DNA of 64,000 nucleotides from Rhynchopus euleeides (GCA_963210315.1 OY723289.1:1364001-1428000); one strand, 5' to 3'. Shown: positions 8,700 to 20,572, counted from the first letter of the stretch. Translations and numbers: made by a program. Notes: generated by a model not told the origin, from the sequence alone.

Positions 8700-9160
8700 A
8701 TACACGCCTGAGGGGGACCCTTTCGAATTTTTTTTTGGAGAAGGGTAAATTGAACGTTTTTGGCCAAATGAAGCCACTGCGACCATTCCCGGGCCTCGGA
8801 AATCAGATTTTGGCCCCTCAAATGCGGTGCCGGTCCGGACAAAAAACCGAAAAAATCGTGAAAAATGGCCCATTTTCCCCAGCCAAAAATGGGCCAAAAA
8901 TGCCCCCGGACACCCCCAGAGACATGTCCTAATCCGGGGTGCCAGTCGGGGGGACCTTTCGAATTTTTTTTCGAGGAGAGGTTAATTGAACGTTTTTGGA
9001 CATCTGAGGCCACTGCGACCATTCCCAGGCCTCGGAAATGAGATTTTTGGCCCTCAAATGGGGTACCGGTCCCCACGAAATTCCGAAAAATTCATGAAAA
9101 TCGAAAGGTCCCACGCACCAAATTCTGCCCAAAAATCGTCAAAAATGGACATGTCATATG
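8700..9160. repeat. Two diverged direct copies of a ~200-bp repeat
   Basis: Copies begin at about 8709 and 8947 (GGGGGACC, then TTTCGAATTTTTTTT). They share TTGAACGTTTTTGG, CCACTGCGACCATTCCC, GGCCTCGGAAAT and CGGTGCCGGTCC / GGTACCGGTCC at the same spacing. A third start (GGGGGACCTTTTCGAATT) lies at about 9755 and then diverges. No protein is encoded. Confidence 0.7.
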
Positions 9161-9643
9161 CAGCAATGGGGCACCAATCACTCCCCAAATTTTGCTCAAT
9201 GATTCCACGGCAAGCCAGATTTTCTGATCAATTAGTTTGTTTGAGCATGTTCCTGGCCCTTGTTTGGAAAGTAGATGACCCCTGGCTGGAGAGGACGGTT
9301 GTGCTTGACCGGACGGAGAGAGAACCTTCTCCATAACCACCTCCACTCCACAATGCCACAAGTGGCAGGAAGGCCGGGTGTTACAGGCCTCAACCAGGGT
9401 TCCAAGGCTCTCCACTTCCTGGCTGCGTCAGGGATCACCGGGTACAGCGAGCAGGATTCCCTGTCCTGACACCCCAGCATGTACCACCGGAAGAACCCGA
9501 AACAGCAGCCCCCCCCCTCATGGGGGTTGCAAGAGGCACGGAAATCGTTCAAATCGGACCAAGTCCGAAAATTCGGCACTTTCTTGGGTACAAATTGCGG
9601 TCCGAAATTTTCCGATTTTTTGAAAAAAGGCTAATTCTGTAAG
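9161..9643. other. Non-coding stretch, nothing recognised
   Basis: Short overlapping frames only, none with a recognisable product. No repeat found with the rest of the window. Confidence 0.4.
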
Positions 9644-9753
9644 GGGGGGCCCTCGCTACCAGTCACGGCTCGTCACAGCTCGTCAGCCAGTGAGGGGAAG
9701 TGGGCCGTGGCTCACTTTTTCTCACTCAGTCACACTTGGTAGCGAAGGCCCCC
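9644..9753. mobile_element. ~110-bp MITE-like element, family GGGGGYCYTCGCTAC
   Basis: Terminal inverted repeats GGGGGGCCCTCGCTACCA (9644-9661) and TGGTAGCGAAGGCCCCC (9737-9753). CTCACTTTTTCTCACTCAG near its right end is the complement of the left part of the copy at 2172-2282, so the two copies lie in opposite orientations. Non-coding. Confidence 0.65.
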
Positions 9754-9789
9754 AGGGGGACCTTTTCGAATTTTTTTTTTCGGGCACTT

Positions 9790-11400
9790 TTTCCACAAGG
9801 AAATGTCCGCCCTGTCCGCTACTGTCCACTACCGATTTCAAGGATCCTCCAAACAGAAACATAAACAGCCGCCGAAACACTGACCTCCCAAAATCCACAC
9901 CCTGTTCGAAATCAAGTGCTGGGTATCGCCGAACACCATCCTCGTGGATCAGCACAACAAATGTACGGCCGTCTACCACCGTGGAGTCAGGTGGGTTTGT
10001 TTCCAGTGGTGAACCCATGAACCAACACTTCTGTGAAAGTGTGTTTCGTGGCAATAGCCATGGCGCGGTGGCTGAGGTTCCCCACCTGTCCACCAAGCTG
10101 TGAGGAGCATGGGCCGGCACAACAAAAAAAAAATCGACTCGGTGATGTCGACTGGGTGTTGCTTCCCCCATTCTTCAACCGGGGGAGAAGACATGCAAAC
10201 TTTTGCGGTGCTCATTCTGGCACCGTTGTTTACGCCACTGCCGCTTCGCGCCAGTCTGGTGGCTGTCAAATCCCTCAAACAAGATGCACCGAATCGATAT
10301 AATGGTAGCGACCTGCAGGCTTTGTGGGTGTACGTGTGTCAACGCCCCGTGCCTCCAACATGTGTCGGGCAGTTGATCCTCCAAAAAAGGGAAAAGAATT
10401 CACGCCACCCCCGCGCCGTCTCTGATTTTGCCTCGGTTCCCTTAATTGGTGTAAGGGCCTTTTCTTCACTGTGAGGGTCACTGTGAGACCCACCTGGAGC
10501 CGCGAGTAGTTTTTTGTTCATGCTACACCCCATCTCCCCCCACCCCGCCCCCATCCACCTCATGCTCTATGTGCTCCGGTCTCATGGCGTGCTACTGTGC
10601 AGCAACCAACTAGGATTCATCGTGCGGCCGCTGGTTACAATACAGTGGAAGGAGCTCAGCTCAGCACTCTGTGTAAAGCTGTGTCGTCGTGCGACACCTA
10701 CGCTGTCAGGACTTTTCGATCTTCCGCACCTTCCCCAAGCGACAGTCCCCTCCGACAAAATGTTGAAGACCCTCCTGAGAGACGCCGATTCTGCTGAGTG
10801 AATTGAGCTTTTCCCCCCGACGCACTCTGCGGTGTTTCTCCTGTAAGGATGCTTGCGAACGAATCAAACCGACTTGCTTGGCACATCCCCCTGCACATCG
10901 GTTCCAGCAAAGCAATTCATTTTTTTATTGCCAGTGCAGCGCAGCCACCTGGGGATATTTTCTGTGCCTTCCTTTTTTTTTTGCTGGTTCTTGATACCTC
11001 CATTGGGAAGCGTGGTGTGCACAAAGAGTGGAGGTCCGCATTTCCAACGGAACGGTACATGTGTGAAGTTGTATGGCACGTTTCGCTGTGGCACTTCAAT
11101 CGATCCAGCGAGGGGGGAGGCACAGACCGTTTCCACATACCCGGTCGTCTTTCGAGCGACCCGCCCGACCCTCGGACGGATTTTCGGGAGAAAAACAAAC
11201 AATCCGAGCGTTTTCTTCAAATCTGAGCGCTTCTCTTGTTTTTCTATGGTTTTCGCACCTGATCTTATCTCTACTTCACCGCCCCACACAAGCACCCCTA
11301 CCCACTCCACCCACCCATCACCTCCACCAAACAGCATACCCCCCCCACACCCCACCCCCTTCCCCAAACTTCTCAACGCCTCCTCCCGCCCCCCCCCCCC
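9790..11400. other. Non-coding stretch, nothing recognised
   Basis: Many short overlapping frames on both strands but no motif I recognise. From about 11260 the sequence becomes C-rich and low in complexity, ending in a run of C at the left border of the next inverted-repeat element. Confidence 0.4.
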
Positions 11401-11405
11401 CCCTA

Positions 11406-12272
11406 GGCATAGCTTCCGATAAGCGGGGGTCGGGGGTCGGGAGGGGGGGTCGGAGGGGGTCGCCTTACTATTTCCTAAGGAATGTGGCCTGGATGGGGAC
11501 CACCAATAAGAGGTGTGAATAGGCACCCCATGTCAAAAATGACCCCACTGCGATCCGCACAAACTCCAAATATTCAAAAGAACGGGTTTTTGAAAAACCC
11601 GAGGAGGGGGTCGGGAGGGTCCCGCTGGGTGGGTGGTGGGGGTGGCCTGGTGTGCCTCCCGGTCACGTCCTCCCATGACAGTACCTGGACCAGACCCATG
11701 TTTCGTCGTTGAAGCTTGGTCCCAAGACCCACGAAATGACCCCACTACGATCCGCACAAACTCCAAATAGTCCAAAGAACGGGGTTTTGAAAACCCCGTG
11801 TGGGGGGTCGGGAGGGGGGACCACCCATATTCCAACCCCTAGTTTCCGATCTCCATCTACGACCCCCGAGAAAAAACGCGAAAATTCCGACCCGAGTTTG
11901 ACCACAGTTTCAGACCCCCCATCTTCCGGATCCTGACCCCCGCAAGAATGGGGGGTCGGGATATAGCCCCGACCCCCTCCGACCCCCGAAAAATGGGGGG
12001 TCGGGGGTCGGATTCCGACCCCCGAGGTTCCGACCCCCCTTTTCTCAAGGAACCACATCCGCATTTCAGAGGTGTTCTGTGGCACCTACACCAACAAAGT
12101 GACCCCACTACGATCCGCACGGAGCCCAAACAACGCAGGAGAGGGGGGAACCGCGTTTCCTCGGGAAACCCCTGAGATTTTTTGGGAGGGGGGGGTAGTT
12201 TTGCTAAGGGGGGGTCGGGGGTCGGGGGTCGGAGGGGTCTGGGGGTCGGATTCTTATCGGAAGCTATGCCCC
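11406..12272. mobile_element. TA-flanked inverted-repeat element E1 (867 bp)
   Basis: Left end GGCATAGCTTCCGATAAG follows TA at 11404-11405; right end CTTATCGGAAGCTATGCCCC precedes TA at 12273-12274. The interior is rich in GGGGGTCGG/CCGACCCCC tracts and holds three copies of a TGACCCCACTACGATCCGCA motif (11539, 11737, 12100). No transposase frame. TA flanks suggest Tc1/mariner-type mobilisation, but no enzyme is present to confirm this. Confidence 0.6.
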
Positions 12273-12274
12273 TA

Positions 12275-13836
12275 GGGGGGGTCGAAAGCCCCGTTTTTTT
12301 GTCCCAAAGTGGTGCTTTTCGACATAGCAGCCGCGGCCCCCTATTTGACCTTCTGACCCCCCAGAACCCACCATACCCCGGTTTTTGGGCCCAATGTGTC
12401 CGATTTTCGGGTTCCCGAGCCCCGGAAAGTCGAATTTTGATGATGTCAAAATTTTGTCCCCTATACTGCACCTCAGGGTCATGGCACGTACGCCTGCCAC
12501 GGGCAGATAGTAAAACATTATCATCCTGGGACGTCCGAGCGCACGCCATGCTGCGGCTGTGATTTTCTGATGCACCCGCTCATCCGCGCTACAAATAACG
12601 TCGTGATCTCAATGATTTGGGCAGTGAGAGAAGATGGCAGCGAATACTGCCATCTGACACAGTCGTTGGGCGGCCTGCTGCACTGAAAGGCAGAACTCGG
12701 AGCTGCCAGGAACAGGGAGGACGCCGTCATACCCGACAGTGATGCACTAATGGTGATTCTCTCTTACAAGGCAGGTACACCTTGCCTGCTGCTGTTATCT
12801 GAGAAACATCTCTCCTGTGGATGCAGACAGTCAAACGAGGTGAAGAGCGCAGCGAGTACGCAGCTGCAGCACAGAGGTGCGCCCTATCTTATCATCGAGG
12901 GTCACTTAACCGGTCGCTCAAGACCAGGGTCCTGTGGGACCCTGGTCTCAGGACAGTGTCCGGGTATTTATGCTGCAGTGCAGCACGCGCCTTATGGAAC
13001 GACGAGTGCGCAGAACTGGCTAAAGAAGCTGCAAAGGATATGCTTGGGACAGTCAAGCGTCCTCCATGCGATGAGACGAGGAAGGGGGTCAAGGAATCAC
13101 ACAGTGCAACTCCCGCAACAACAATTACACAGAAGAAGTGCGCGCTTCGAATGCACGTCCTGAATAATCAGAGTCATTGCTCCTGCACGCCTTGCTCAGC
13201 AAGCCATGAGCAAGTCGTGAGGGTTGGTTCGCAAACCCCCCTCCCGACGGAGGAGACCTTTCAACTTACAAAGAGTTCGTTGGCCAGACCAGCATCTCAG
13301 TGTCGGAGTAGTGGCCAGTTGTGCCGCCTGTCCCTTGCAGCCAAGTTCCGCACACTGTGAAAGTTGATGACAGTTCCCGCTATGCATCAGTATGCATCTT
13401 TGCGCGATCTGGCAGTGTCTACAGAAGCAGAAACGGGAAGGAGATCGTGGCTGCCCGCGTTCGGTATTTTGGTACGACGCTGGAGTGAGAAGAGGGTCAA
13501 AAGATGCGGTATTGGCACCTATGGAGGTTCTTAATGATGCAGGGGAGGAAGGGGTGGAGGAGGTCGAGGAAGTGGGCGTGCACATGGACTGACGGTGTAT
13601 TGGTAAACCTGTGCGTGACCCTGAGGTGCAGTATAGGGGACAAAATTTTGACATCATCAAAATTCGACTTTCCGGGGCTCGGGAACCCGAAAATCGGACT
13701 CATTGGGCCCAAAAACCGGGGTATGGTGGGTTCTGGGGGGTCAGAAGGTCAAATAGGGGGCCGCGGCTGCTATGTCGAAAAGCACCACTTTGGGACAGGC
13801 TTTCGACCCGCCCCCCCCCCCCCCCCCCCCCCCCCG
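12275..13836. mobile_element. Inverted-repeat element E2 with ~210-bp arms
   Basis: Bases 12275-12487 are the near-exact reverse complement of 13611-13816 (shared GTCGAAAGCC, CATAGCAGCCGCGGCCCCCT, GGGTTCCCGAGCCCCGGAAA and TATACTGCACCTCAGGGTCA in complementary order). The left end shares the TA at 12273-12274 with E1; the right end runs into about 26 C residues, so its border is uncertain. A 12-bp perfect stem with a 4-nt loop lies at 12921-12948. The ~1.1 kb interior has no recognised gene. Confidence 0.7.
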
Positions 13837-14017
13837 CTCCCTTGGAGCTGAGTCCAGATTGCTGGCTCTCTTGTTTCGTTATATCACATCCATTCCCCCC
13901 AACCCCCCCCCCCTGGACAAAAAGGACTAACATTGCGAGAAGGTGCTGGGAGATTTACTTTTCCATTCCCTCTCGACGATCAAACCCCCCCCCCTAGGCA
14001 TACAGTGCATCCGAATC

Positions 14018-14172
14018 GGTTATCGGGCATTATCGGATTTTCGGGGAAAATCCCAAATTATCGGATCCGAATCGGACATTATCGGGCATTATCGGACATT
14101 ATCGGACGATTATCGGATGATTATCGGACATTATCGGATATTATCGGACAACCGATAATCATCCGATAATCA
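14018..14172. repeat. TTATCGGACA microsatellite-like array
   Basis: Irregular repetition of ATTATCGGACATTATCGGA and TTATCGGATGA units near the left end of E3, with a shorter counterpart in opposite orientation near its right end. It adds to the subterminal inverted repeat of that element. Confidence 0.75.
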
Positions 14173-14349
14173 GTGTTCGTGTGCGTTGTGGGCACCAGAA
14201 CACCCTCTTTCCCCTTTTTGTCGATATTTCTGCCTCACGAGAAACCCCCCAGACCCCGCGCTTGATATTTTTTTGAGTTTTAGTGGAGTCGTGCAGCCGC
14301 AGCTCATCAGAGCTGCCCGCTGATTTGCACACTGAGGGTGCACCCGAGG

Positions 14350-14465
14350 GAGCTCGTCCTGCACCGACCCCCGCTCCACCACCGCGTCGCCACCACAGCC
14401 CCGACCCCGCTCCACCACCGCGTCGCCACCACAGCCCCGACCCCGCTCCACCACCGCGTCGCGCG
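14350..14465. repeat. GACCCCGCTCCACCACCGCGTCGC tandem repeat
   Basis: A 36-base unit containing CGCTCCACCACCGCGTCGCC and ACCACAGCCCCGACCCC is repeated three times. It is open in several frames but shows no sign of being a gene. Confidence 0.65.
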
Positions 14466-14867
14466 CTTCCGTCGGGAGGCTCCCGGCCACCCTCACCGCG
14501 GAGTCAGCGGTGATGGCGCCCTTGTCCTGCAGGAACTGCAGGTGTCCCTGGGGCGTTGGTTTTCGATGGCCACGGTAGTGAACATCTGTTCATTGCGGAT
14601 GGACAGATTCATGTAACTTGAAAGGACTTGGGCACCAGACATACGCCACAGGGGGGGGTCTGGGCGGAGCAATACATCGTACTTTGGGGAAGGTCGTTGT
14701 GGTCTTCTTCTGACACTTCCTTCCTCGAGCATTCGCCATACCCTGCTCCTCGTGATCCCGTGGGCTCTTTCACCACCCACCCACCCCTTCGGTGGGTGGG
14801 GGCCGAGCCCAGATTTTTTTATACCAACTTCGTCCCCCTGGGCGAAGTTGGGACGAAGTAAATCTGA

Positions 14868-14975
14868 GGGGGTCTTCGCTACGGGGTGACCGTCAGTGCG
14901 TTTTGGTGAATTCCCTGTTGAATTAGCTGAAAACTGACGGAGATTGACGGAGGGTAACGGCCAGCGAAGACCCCC
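14868..14975. mobile_element. 108-bp MITE-like element, family GGGGGYCYTCGCTAC
   Basis: GGGGGTCTTCGCTAC at the left and AGCGAAGACCCCC at the right, extended outward by TAAATCT and its complement. The interior GTGCGTTTTGGTGAATTCCC resembles the copy at 59693-59793. A perfect palindrome GAAGTTGGGCCCAACTTC lies just outside at 14996-15013. Confidence 0.65.
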
Positions 14976-15429
14976 TGAAGATTTATTCTTTTAGCGAAGT
15001 TGGGCCCAACTTCACCCCGAGCGAACGGCCTGCTTTCCGGAGGGGGCCACCAGGGGGGTCTGGGGAGCTTCGCCCACCAGACCTGTGGCATGTATCTGGA
15101 GACTACCTTGTCTTGTGCTGCGCGATAATGCGGAGTCATATCGGGTGATGGAGACCGGGCGGCCTCAGTAAGCTGGACGCAGCAAGCCTACCCAATCTGG
15201 ACGCCCGCAAGGAACAGATGTTCACTACTGTCCTTCGGTCGAAGGCTCGCTTGCCAGGGGGTTGTAACAACCCTAACCCTGATCAGGCAGAATATTGGTC
15301 ACATTTTCTGGTTGAAAAACCCACCCAAAAAAAATTATCGGATGATTATCGGATCCGATAATCGTCCGATAATGTATCGGATCCGATTCGGATGCACTGT
15401 ATGCCTAGGGAGGGGTATATGCCCTTTAA

Positions 15430-17130
15430 CCCTTTAAGTCCCAAGGCTATTTTGGGCCATTTTGGCCGATTTTTCTCCTTGGACACCAAGTTGCTTCAAT
15501 TTTCGTTTTTCTGCCCGACCCTGGCCGTAAATGAACGCGTTTGACTGAAAGATTCCACGATGGCCATTTTTTGGCCCCGAAAAAAATGTCTCTTTTTTCG
15601 CACGGCCAACAAACAGTGAATTTGAGGGTGAAAAAATGGCAGATTTTTTAGAGGCGACGTAAGGCAATGCCTCCGTGCGGCCAGGAGAACACGAAATAGC
15701 GACCCCCTCAACGGGGAATGCTACGAGCACGGCCAAAAATCGTTCAAAAATGGCAGATTTTCGAAAGCAAAAATTTTTGGGTGCCGGGGCTCCCCAAAAA
15801 GTCATCCGAAGATGGCGTTATTGGAAAGAACGAGTCAAATTGCATCGACGAAAAAAAAGTTCGGCCAAAAAGACTGAGAATGAAGCCACTGAATGGGCAA
15901 GGCGGTTTTTGCCTATGTTCAGTGCCTATTTTCCCTTTGAAACCGTGGGAAAACACCCGAAAAGGGTTATTTCCTCAATCACTCGCAGGAAGTCTGTCTC
16001 AGACGGCTGCAAGGGCAACTGTTGTGCTTCGCAGCAGTGCTGAGCCAGAGAGAGTGTTCGCAGAGATGTCGCCCAGCGCTCGCTCTACTACCCCGGGATG
16101 TCGCCAGTGTCCGTCTACCCTCTCCTCTGAGTTCTCGACCAGATGTCGCCGCAGAGAGGACAGCACCCCGCGTCTCGTATTATTGCAGACTACTCGGTGC
16201 TGCAACTGCGCACGGAAGAGAGAAGCGCCTCGAATATGTTCTCCCCAAGTAGATCAGACACTCTTCTGGTTTAGCTTGGCTCAATCTGGGCACGGCCCAA
16301 GGCCAGGATAAGATATCACCCAGACCTGGGACCCCCGTGTATAAGCCCCCCCTCCCTTTCCCCCGTGCTTAAGTCCCCCCCTGGGGGTCTGGCAGGGGGG
16401 GGAACTTAAACACAGGTGGACCTAAACACGGGGTGGGCCGGTCTGGAGGGTCATCAAGTGGCCGCTAGGCCACCTGGTGCCCTCCAGGTGCTGTCAGAGT
16501 CGAAAAGGGGGGTGCCAAAAGTCCATCCGGACCAGAATCACCCCCCCTACGACGGAAGCGGAAGAGGTCTTCTTGGTCTCCACCGTGCCACCCCCGTGTT
16601 TAAGCCCCCCCTGCGTTTAGGTCCGCCCCCCCCCCCCCCGTGTTTAAGTCCCCCCGGCCGAAAATCGTCTCCAAGGGGGGGGACTTAAACACGGGGGGTC
16701 CCAGGTACATTTGACAGGCGAGGAATTCACAATCAGGCACTCCCTTGCCTTCAGTTGACACGTGCACCACATCGGGGTATATCTGGGCGGGTCTTGATTC
16801 CTTGGAAAGGTTCTCGAGTCCCCTTTACCAGATGGCCAGGGTCGGGCACAAAGACCCCCGGCAAAGTATGCCAGACCTTGTTGGGGTGTGCACAGAAAAC
16901 CAAGGGCCCAGAATGCTGTTTTCACCCGAAAACCCGACCTGGGCCCAGATTCTCAGGGGTGACGGCGGGCAACCGACAGACAGATATCTCGTCGATTTTT
17001 GTTGTCTTGAAAAGAACTGTCCAAACCCTTTTCATGGTGCCCAGGGTTTGCCAAAAAGACAAAAATGCGTGCTAACAAAATGTGAACCGAAAGTGTAGGC
17101 GCAATATATTGCGCCTTGGGACTTAAAGGG
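15430..17130. mobile_element. piggyBac-like non-autonomous element with TTAA duplication (1,701 bp)
   Basis: Perfect 17-bp terminal inverted repeats CCCTTTAAGTCCCAAGG (15430-15446) and CCTTGGGACTTAAAGGG (17114-17130). Each end is flanked by TTAA (15426-15429 and 17131-17134). TTAA duplication with termini beginning CCC is the mark of the piggyBac superfamily. No transposase-sized frame is present, so it would depend on an enzyme made elsewhere. A second inverted-repeat element is nested at 16324-16706. Confidence 0.82.
16324..16706. mobile_element. Nested 383-bp inverted-repeat element
   Basis: Ends ACCTGGGACCCCCGTGTATA (left) and CTTAAACACGGGGGGTCCCAGGT (right, 16684-16706) are near-perfect inverted repeats. 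Internal copies of CCCCGTGTTTAAGTCCCCCC in both orientations occur at about 16370, 16400-16430, 16590 and 16640. Non-coding; inserted within the piggyBac-like element. Confidence 0.6.
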
Positions 17131-17301
17131 TTAAAAAGCGTGAGAAACACCACATTTTTGAACATCGACTTCTTTTGACGTACCGGCCGTCAAAACCCCC
17201 ACCAACCACCCCAGAACACCGATATTACCCCCTATCCGACACACCAGACCCCCTCATGGCACCTCCAGAGGCTTTTTTGCGACGTCAAAATTTTCTGCCT
17301 A

Positions 17302-18092
17302 GGTTTGGTACCTGGGCCGTCCCTGTGGGAGAGATGTTCAGATTTTTGCGAACACTGGGCATCTATTTTCAGGGTTTTTGGTGTCTGACAATGCCGAGGG
17401 GTGTGGGGGGGTGCATTCTGGATCGAGGGCAGGGTCCACCAGACCCGTTCTCTTCCGAGAAAGGATATTTTTGACGCACAAACTTGCAGCCCATCTCCTG
17501 TGGGCCTGTTTGTACGTCAATTAGCCTTTATTCTGGGCAAAACAACGCTCACATGCGTCATCCCACTTAGTCCGAGAGTCCGCTGACAAGACACACATCT
17601 CTGCCCTCTTCTAGTTCAGACTCAGTCAGCACCAACCTAGCACCCTCTCTTTCTCTGTGGCTCTTTCTGTTGGTGTCACAACTGCACCAGTTGCCTAGGC
17701 CAGGCTCCATTCGAGGCAGGAATCATATCTCTGATTATTGGTGTCATCGTCCACAGCGTCTCTGAGTCTTATGTCGGCCGCAACATCTGCTTGCGGGAGT
17801 ATTGTCAGTACAGGCATGCAACCAGGACATGTGGGATACCCAGCGGGATATATGAAAATGGGATATCCCTGCCACCATCCGCCCTATGCCCCCCCGGGAG
17901 ACAGGGCCATCTCTGCGGGATGTGGGGGTCAGAATCCGCAGGATATCATCACCAGGTCACGCGGGATACCCCCGCATGTGCATGGGATATCAAATGGGAC
18001 ATGGTTTGACCGAAAAGAGCCAACCATATTCCGTACAATACGTTGTATCAGTGTGGGTGGCTATGCCTGGTACCTAGGCCAGGTACCAAACC
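17302..18092. mobile_element. TA-flanked inverted-repeat element E4 (791 bp)
   Basis: TGCCTAGGTTTGGTACCTGG (17296-17315) and CCAGGTACCAAACCTAGGCA (18079-18098) are exact reverse complements, each with CCTAGG holding the flanking TA. The interior has repeated GGGATATC motifs (about 17835-18000). No coding capacity recognised. Confidence 0.65.
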
Positions 18093-18225
18093 TAGGCAGG
18101 AAAATGAGCATGGCAGATAAGTGGCCCCCAGAGGGCACTGGGGGTCACCAAAGTGCCCTGTAGGTGTTTCTGGGGTGTTTTGGACCACTTTGTATGGTTG
18201 GATGTCGACTTAGGTGCCGTTTTCG

Positions 18226-18562
18226 CATACCGTATACGTAAATATTTTGGAACGTAAATATTATGGAACGTAAATATTTTGGAACGCTGGTGGGTTGGCG
18301 TTCCAGATTTTTTTCGTTCCATAATATTTACAGGGCTTTCTGCGACTCGGGGACTTGGACCAGGTGATCGGACGGCATACAGAGTCCCTGACGGGACCTA
18401 CTCGTGCACTTTTCGTGCGATTCCTGAGGCAAGCCATCCTCACCACCGAGTCCCCAACTGGCCCTGTAAATATTTTGGAACGTAAATATTATGGAACGGA
18501 CCGGGCAAAAATGGGCCCGTTCCATAATATTTACGTTCCATAATATTTACGTATACGGTATG
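18226..18562. mobile_element. 337-bp inverted-repeat element E5 (CATACCGTATACGTAAATATT)
   Basis: A perfect 21-bp inverted repeat at 18226-18246 and 18542-18562 starting CATACCGTATACG. Both arms continue in GGAACGTAAATATT units repeated in both orientations, so the single strand could fold into several alternative hairpins. Flanking TA may be part of the end. Non-coding. Confidence 0.65.
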
Positions 18563-18564
18563 TC

Positions 18565-20541
18565 AAAAATTCAGGTTTCTCACGCACATATACCCCTCCC
18601 TACCCCCCCCCCCCCTGGGTCCCCCCCACCCACCCACTCATCCTGGGCTGAACACCGCCCCACTGTGCGTGGTTATTGGTTGCTTGGAGAGGGTCGCCCC
18701 CCGACCCCCGGTGCCTGTGCGCGTCCTGTCGGTCTGGGGTCTGCTTGGTGGGGTGCAGCAGAGAACGGGAGAGGGGTTTTTTGTTGCTCTTTTTTTTTTG
18801 CAAGAACAGCTAGCTTTTTTCGCACTAAAAAGACCCGTGGCAGTGTTCGGTATACCCTGCACGCATGCATCAGCAGGCATCGTTCGTACAAACAAATATC
18901 TCAAACTCTAAGCCTTTTTTGGCTAAGGGAGACTTCGCTACCGTGCGTTCTGGCGCATTTCCTCCTATTTGTAGGTCGCAAGAACACGCAGGAGGTGGGG
19001 TTGCGGATGTAAACTTGAAGGTGGAAGAGCTGACTATTCATCTATCGCGAGAACACCACTCGCGGTCGATGTGTGTTCCGCAAAAACAACAACAAAACAA
19101 AAGATTTGCACGGGCACAGTTTCCTGCTGCTGTGATCACAACTCTCAAAAAAACACTTTATGGCGCATGCCTATTTTTTCTTTGATTTGATCCTCATCTC
19201 ATCCCCACCCCCACACCCCCTTCGCGTGGATTCATTATATCGTGGAACAACCCCTTCTACATTTCCCCCCCACCACCCCCTGTCTTCTGTCCCTGTTTTC
19301 CCCTACCACTCTGCCCTGTCTCCCCCACCCCCACCCTCCACGCGCCGACCGAGGTGCAGTATCCTGAACTTCATTGGGCAGGAGAAGTGTGCAATGTGCG
19401 TGTTGCTGAGATGCCAACCAGCGTAACGGAGGGAGGGGTGCGTGTCGTGTTCGGGGTGTGGTGAGGGGCTTCTGCGAGATGGTGTGGCCCTGCCTCTACC
19501 GGCCCTGCGAAAGCTCCCCCGGAAAGGGCAGTTTTGTGGGTAGTTTTGTACGGGTCTTCCGAGACTTGATCAGAAGTGATCCCGAGGCATCGCTTCTGCC
19601 TTGGTGCTCCAACAAAAGAGAGGTCTGAGGAATCGCCCTCTCACCAGAGGGGGCTGCTGGAAGCACGGCCAAGTATCGTCCGATGAACGACCATTCCAAA
19701 AGAGTTGGGGAAAACCTCCCTAAGGATGTGCGTGTGTGGTGTGGTGTGTTCGTCTTGCATCTGACGAGGTTTGCTCTGAAATTTACTCCAGGATGGCAGA
19801 ATCCGGTAACACGTTTTTGTCAAAGAAAATCACTCATGTGTGTGTGGTGTGCTGTGCTGTGCTTTGTGCCCACATTTTTGTGAGTGGGGACCCCCTTTTT
19901 GCAGGGCTGCATCCCAGCGTCGACCAAATAATGTGGCGGATGGGTGAGGGAACAAATCAAATGCTCAGACTATCATGCCGCGATATTGCCCACGGGGCAC
20001 CGAATCAACAGAAAAACGCATCGGCGGGGTGGTTGGCCATGCTACGTTGCCACCGTTGCCAATACTCCAACACGACACAAAGCGCAGCTTGAATAAGCCA
20101 CGGTGCAACGGTGTGACCCGCATTCCATGGAGATGGATGCTGGGTATTGATCCAGGTCACGCTTCCCGTGGATTTTCAGCATGTTTGCCTCTTGACGCCC
20201 TTTTCTGTTGAATGCCCGCTGTGTCACAGCGTGCGAAACTGTGGCGCACACACAGCACAGCGACGTGGCATCACTCAGAGGAAGTTTTGTCGTTTGTGAT
20301 CAGGGCATGGCAAAACGAAATCAAATCTGCATGCCCCTCCATCGGCAGGAAGTTGCAATTGTCGAAAACAACAGAAACATATGAGCGAAACCGGTGTGTG
20401 AAAGGAGGGGGGAATGGGTGGGGGAGAGGAAGAGATATATATTAGGGGTGTTCTTCTTTTTTGAGATGCGTACGTGAGTGCTGTTCCTCATCAGGTCTGT
20501 TCCGGTTATCCGCCCTTGCCCACCCCACCCCGAACCCCCCC

Positions 20542-20572
<31 letters not shown>

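Larger units (their letters stand above)
13997..15405. mobile_element. TA-flanked inverted-repeat element E3 (1,409 bp)
   Basis: The 28-bp sequence at 13992-14019 (CCCTAGGCATACAGTGCATC and on) is the exact reverse complement of 15383-15410. TA lies at both borders (13995-13996 and 15406-15407). Next to each end is a run of TTATCGGA units (14018-14170, 15335-15375). A MITE-like copy (14868-14975) and copies of the AACAGATGTTCACTAC motif sit inside. No transposase. Confidence 0.75.

Noticed and set aside
10040..10120. tRNA-like stretch (GGCGCGGTGGCTGAGGTTCC)
   Set aside because: It resembles a D-arm segment of a Leu/Ser tRNA, but no acceptor stem, anticodon loop or GGTTCGA T-arm can be paired around it.
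11273..11400. C-rich stretch as a G-quadruplex or promoter element
   Set aside because: C-runs are found throughout the window, including inside transposons, so no specific regulatory role can be supported.
12821..13360. 179-codon open frame inside E2
   Set aside because: No recognisable motif. It spans the perfect hairpin at 12921-12948, and frames on other strands are equally open.
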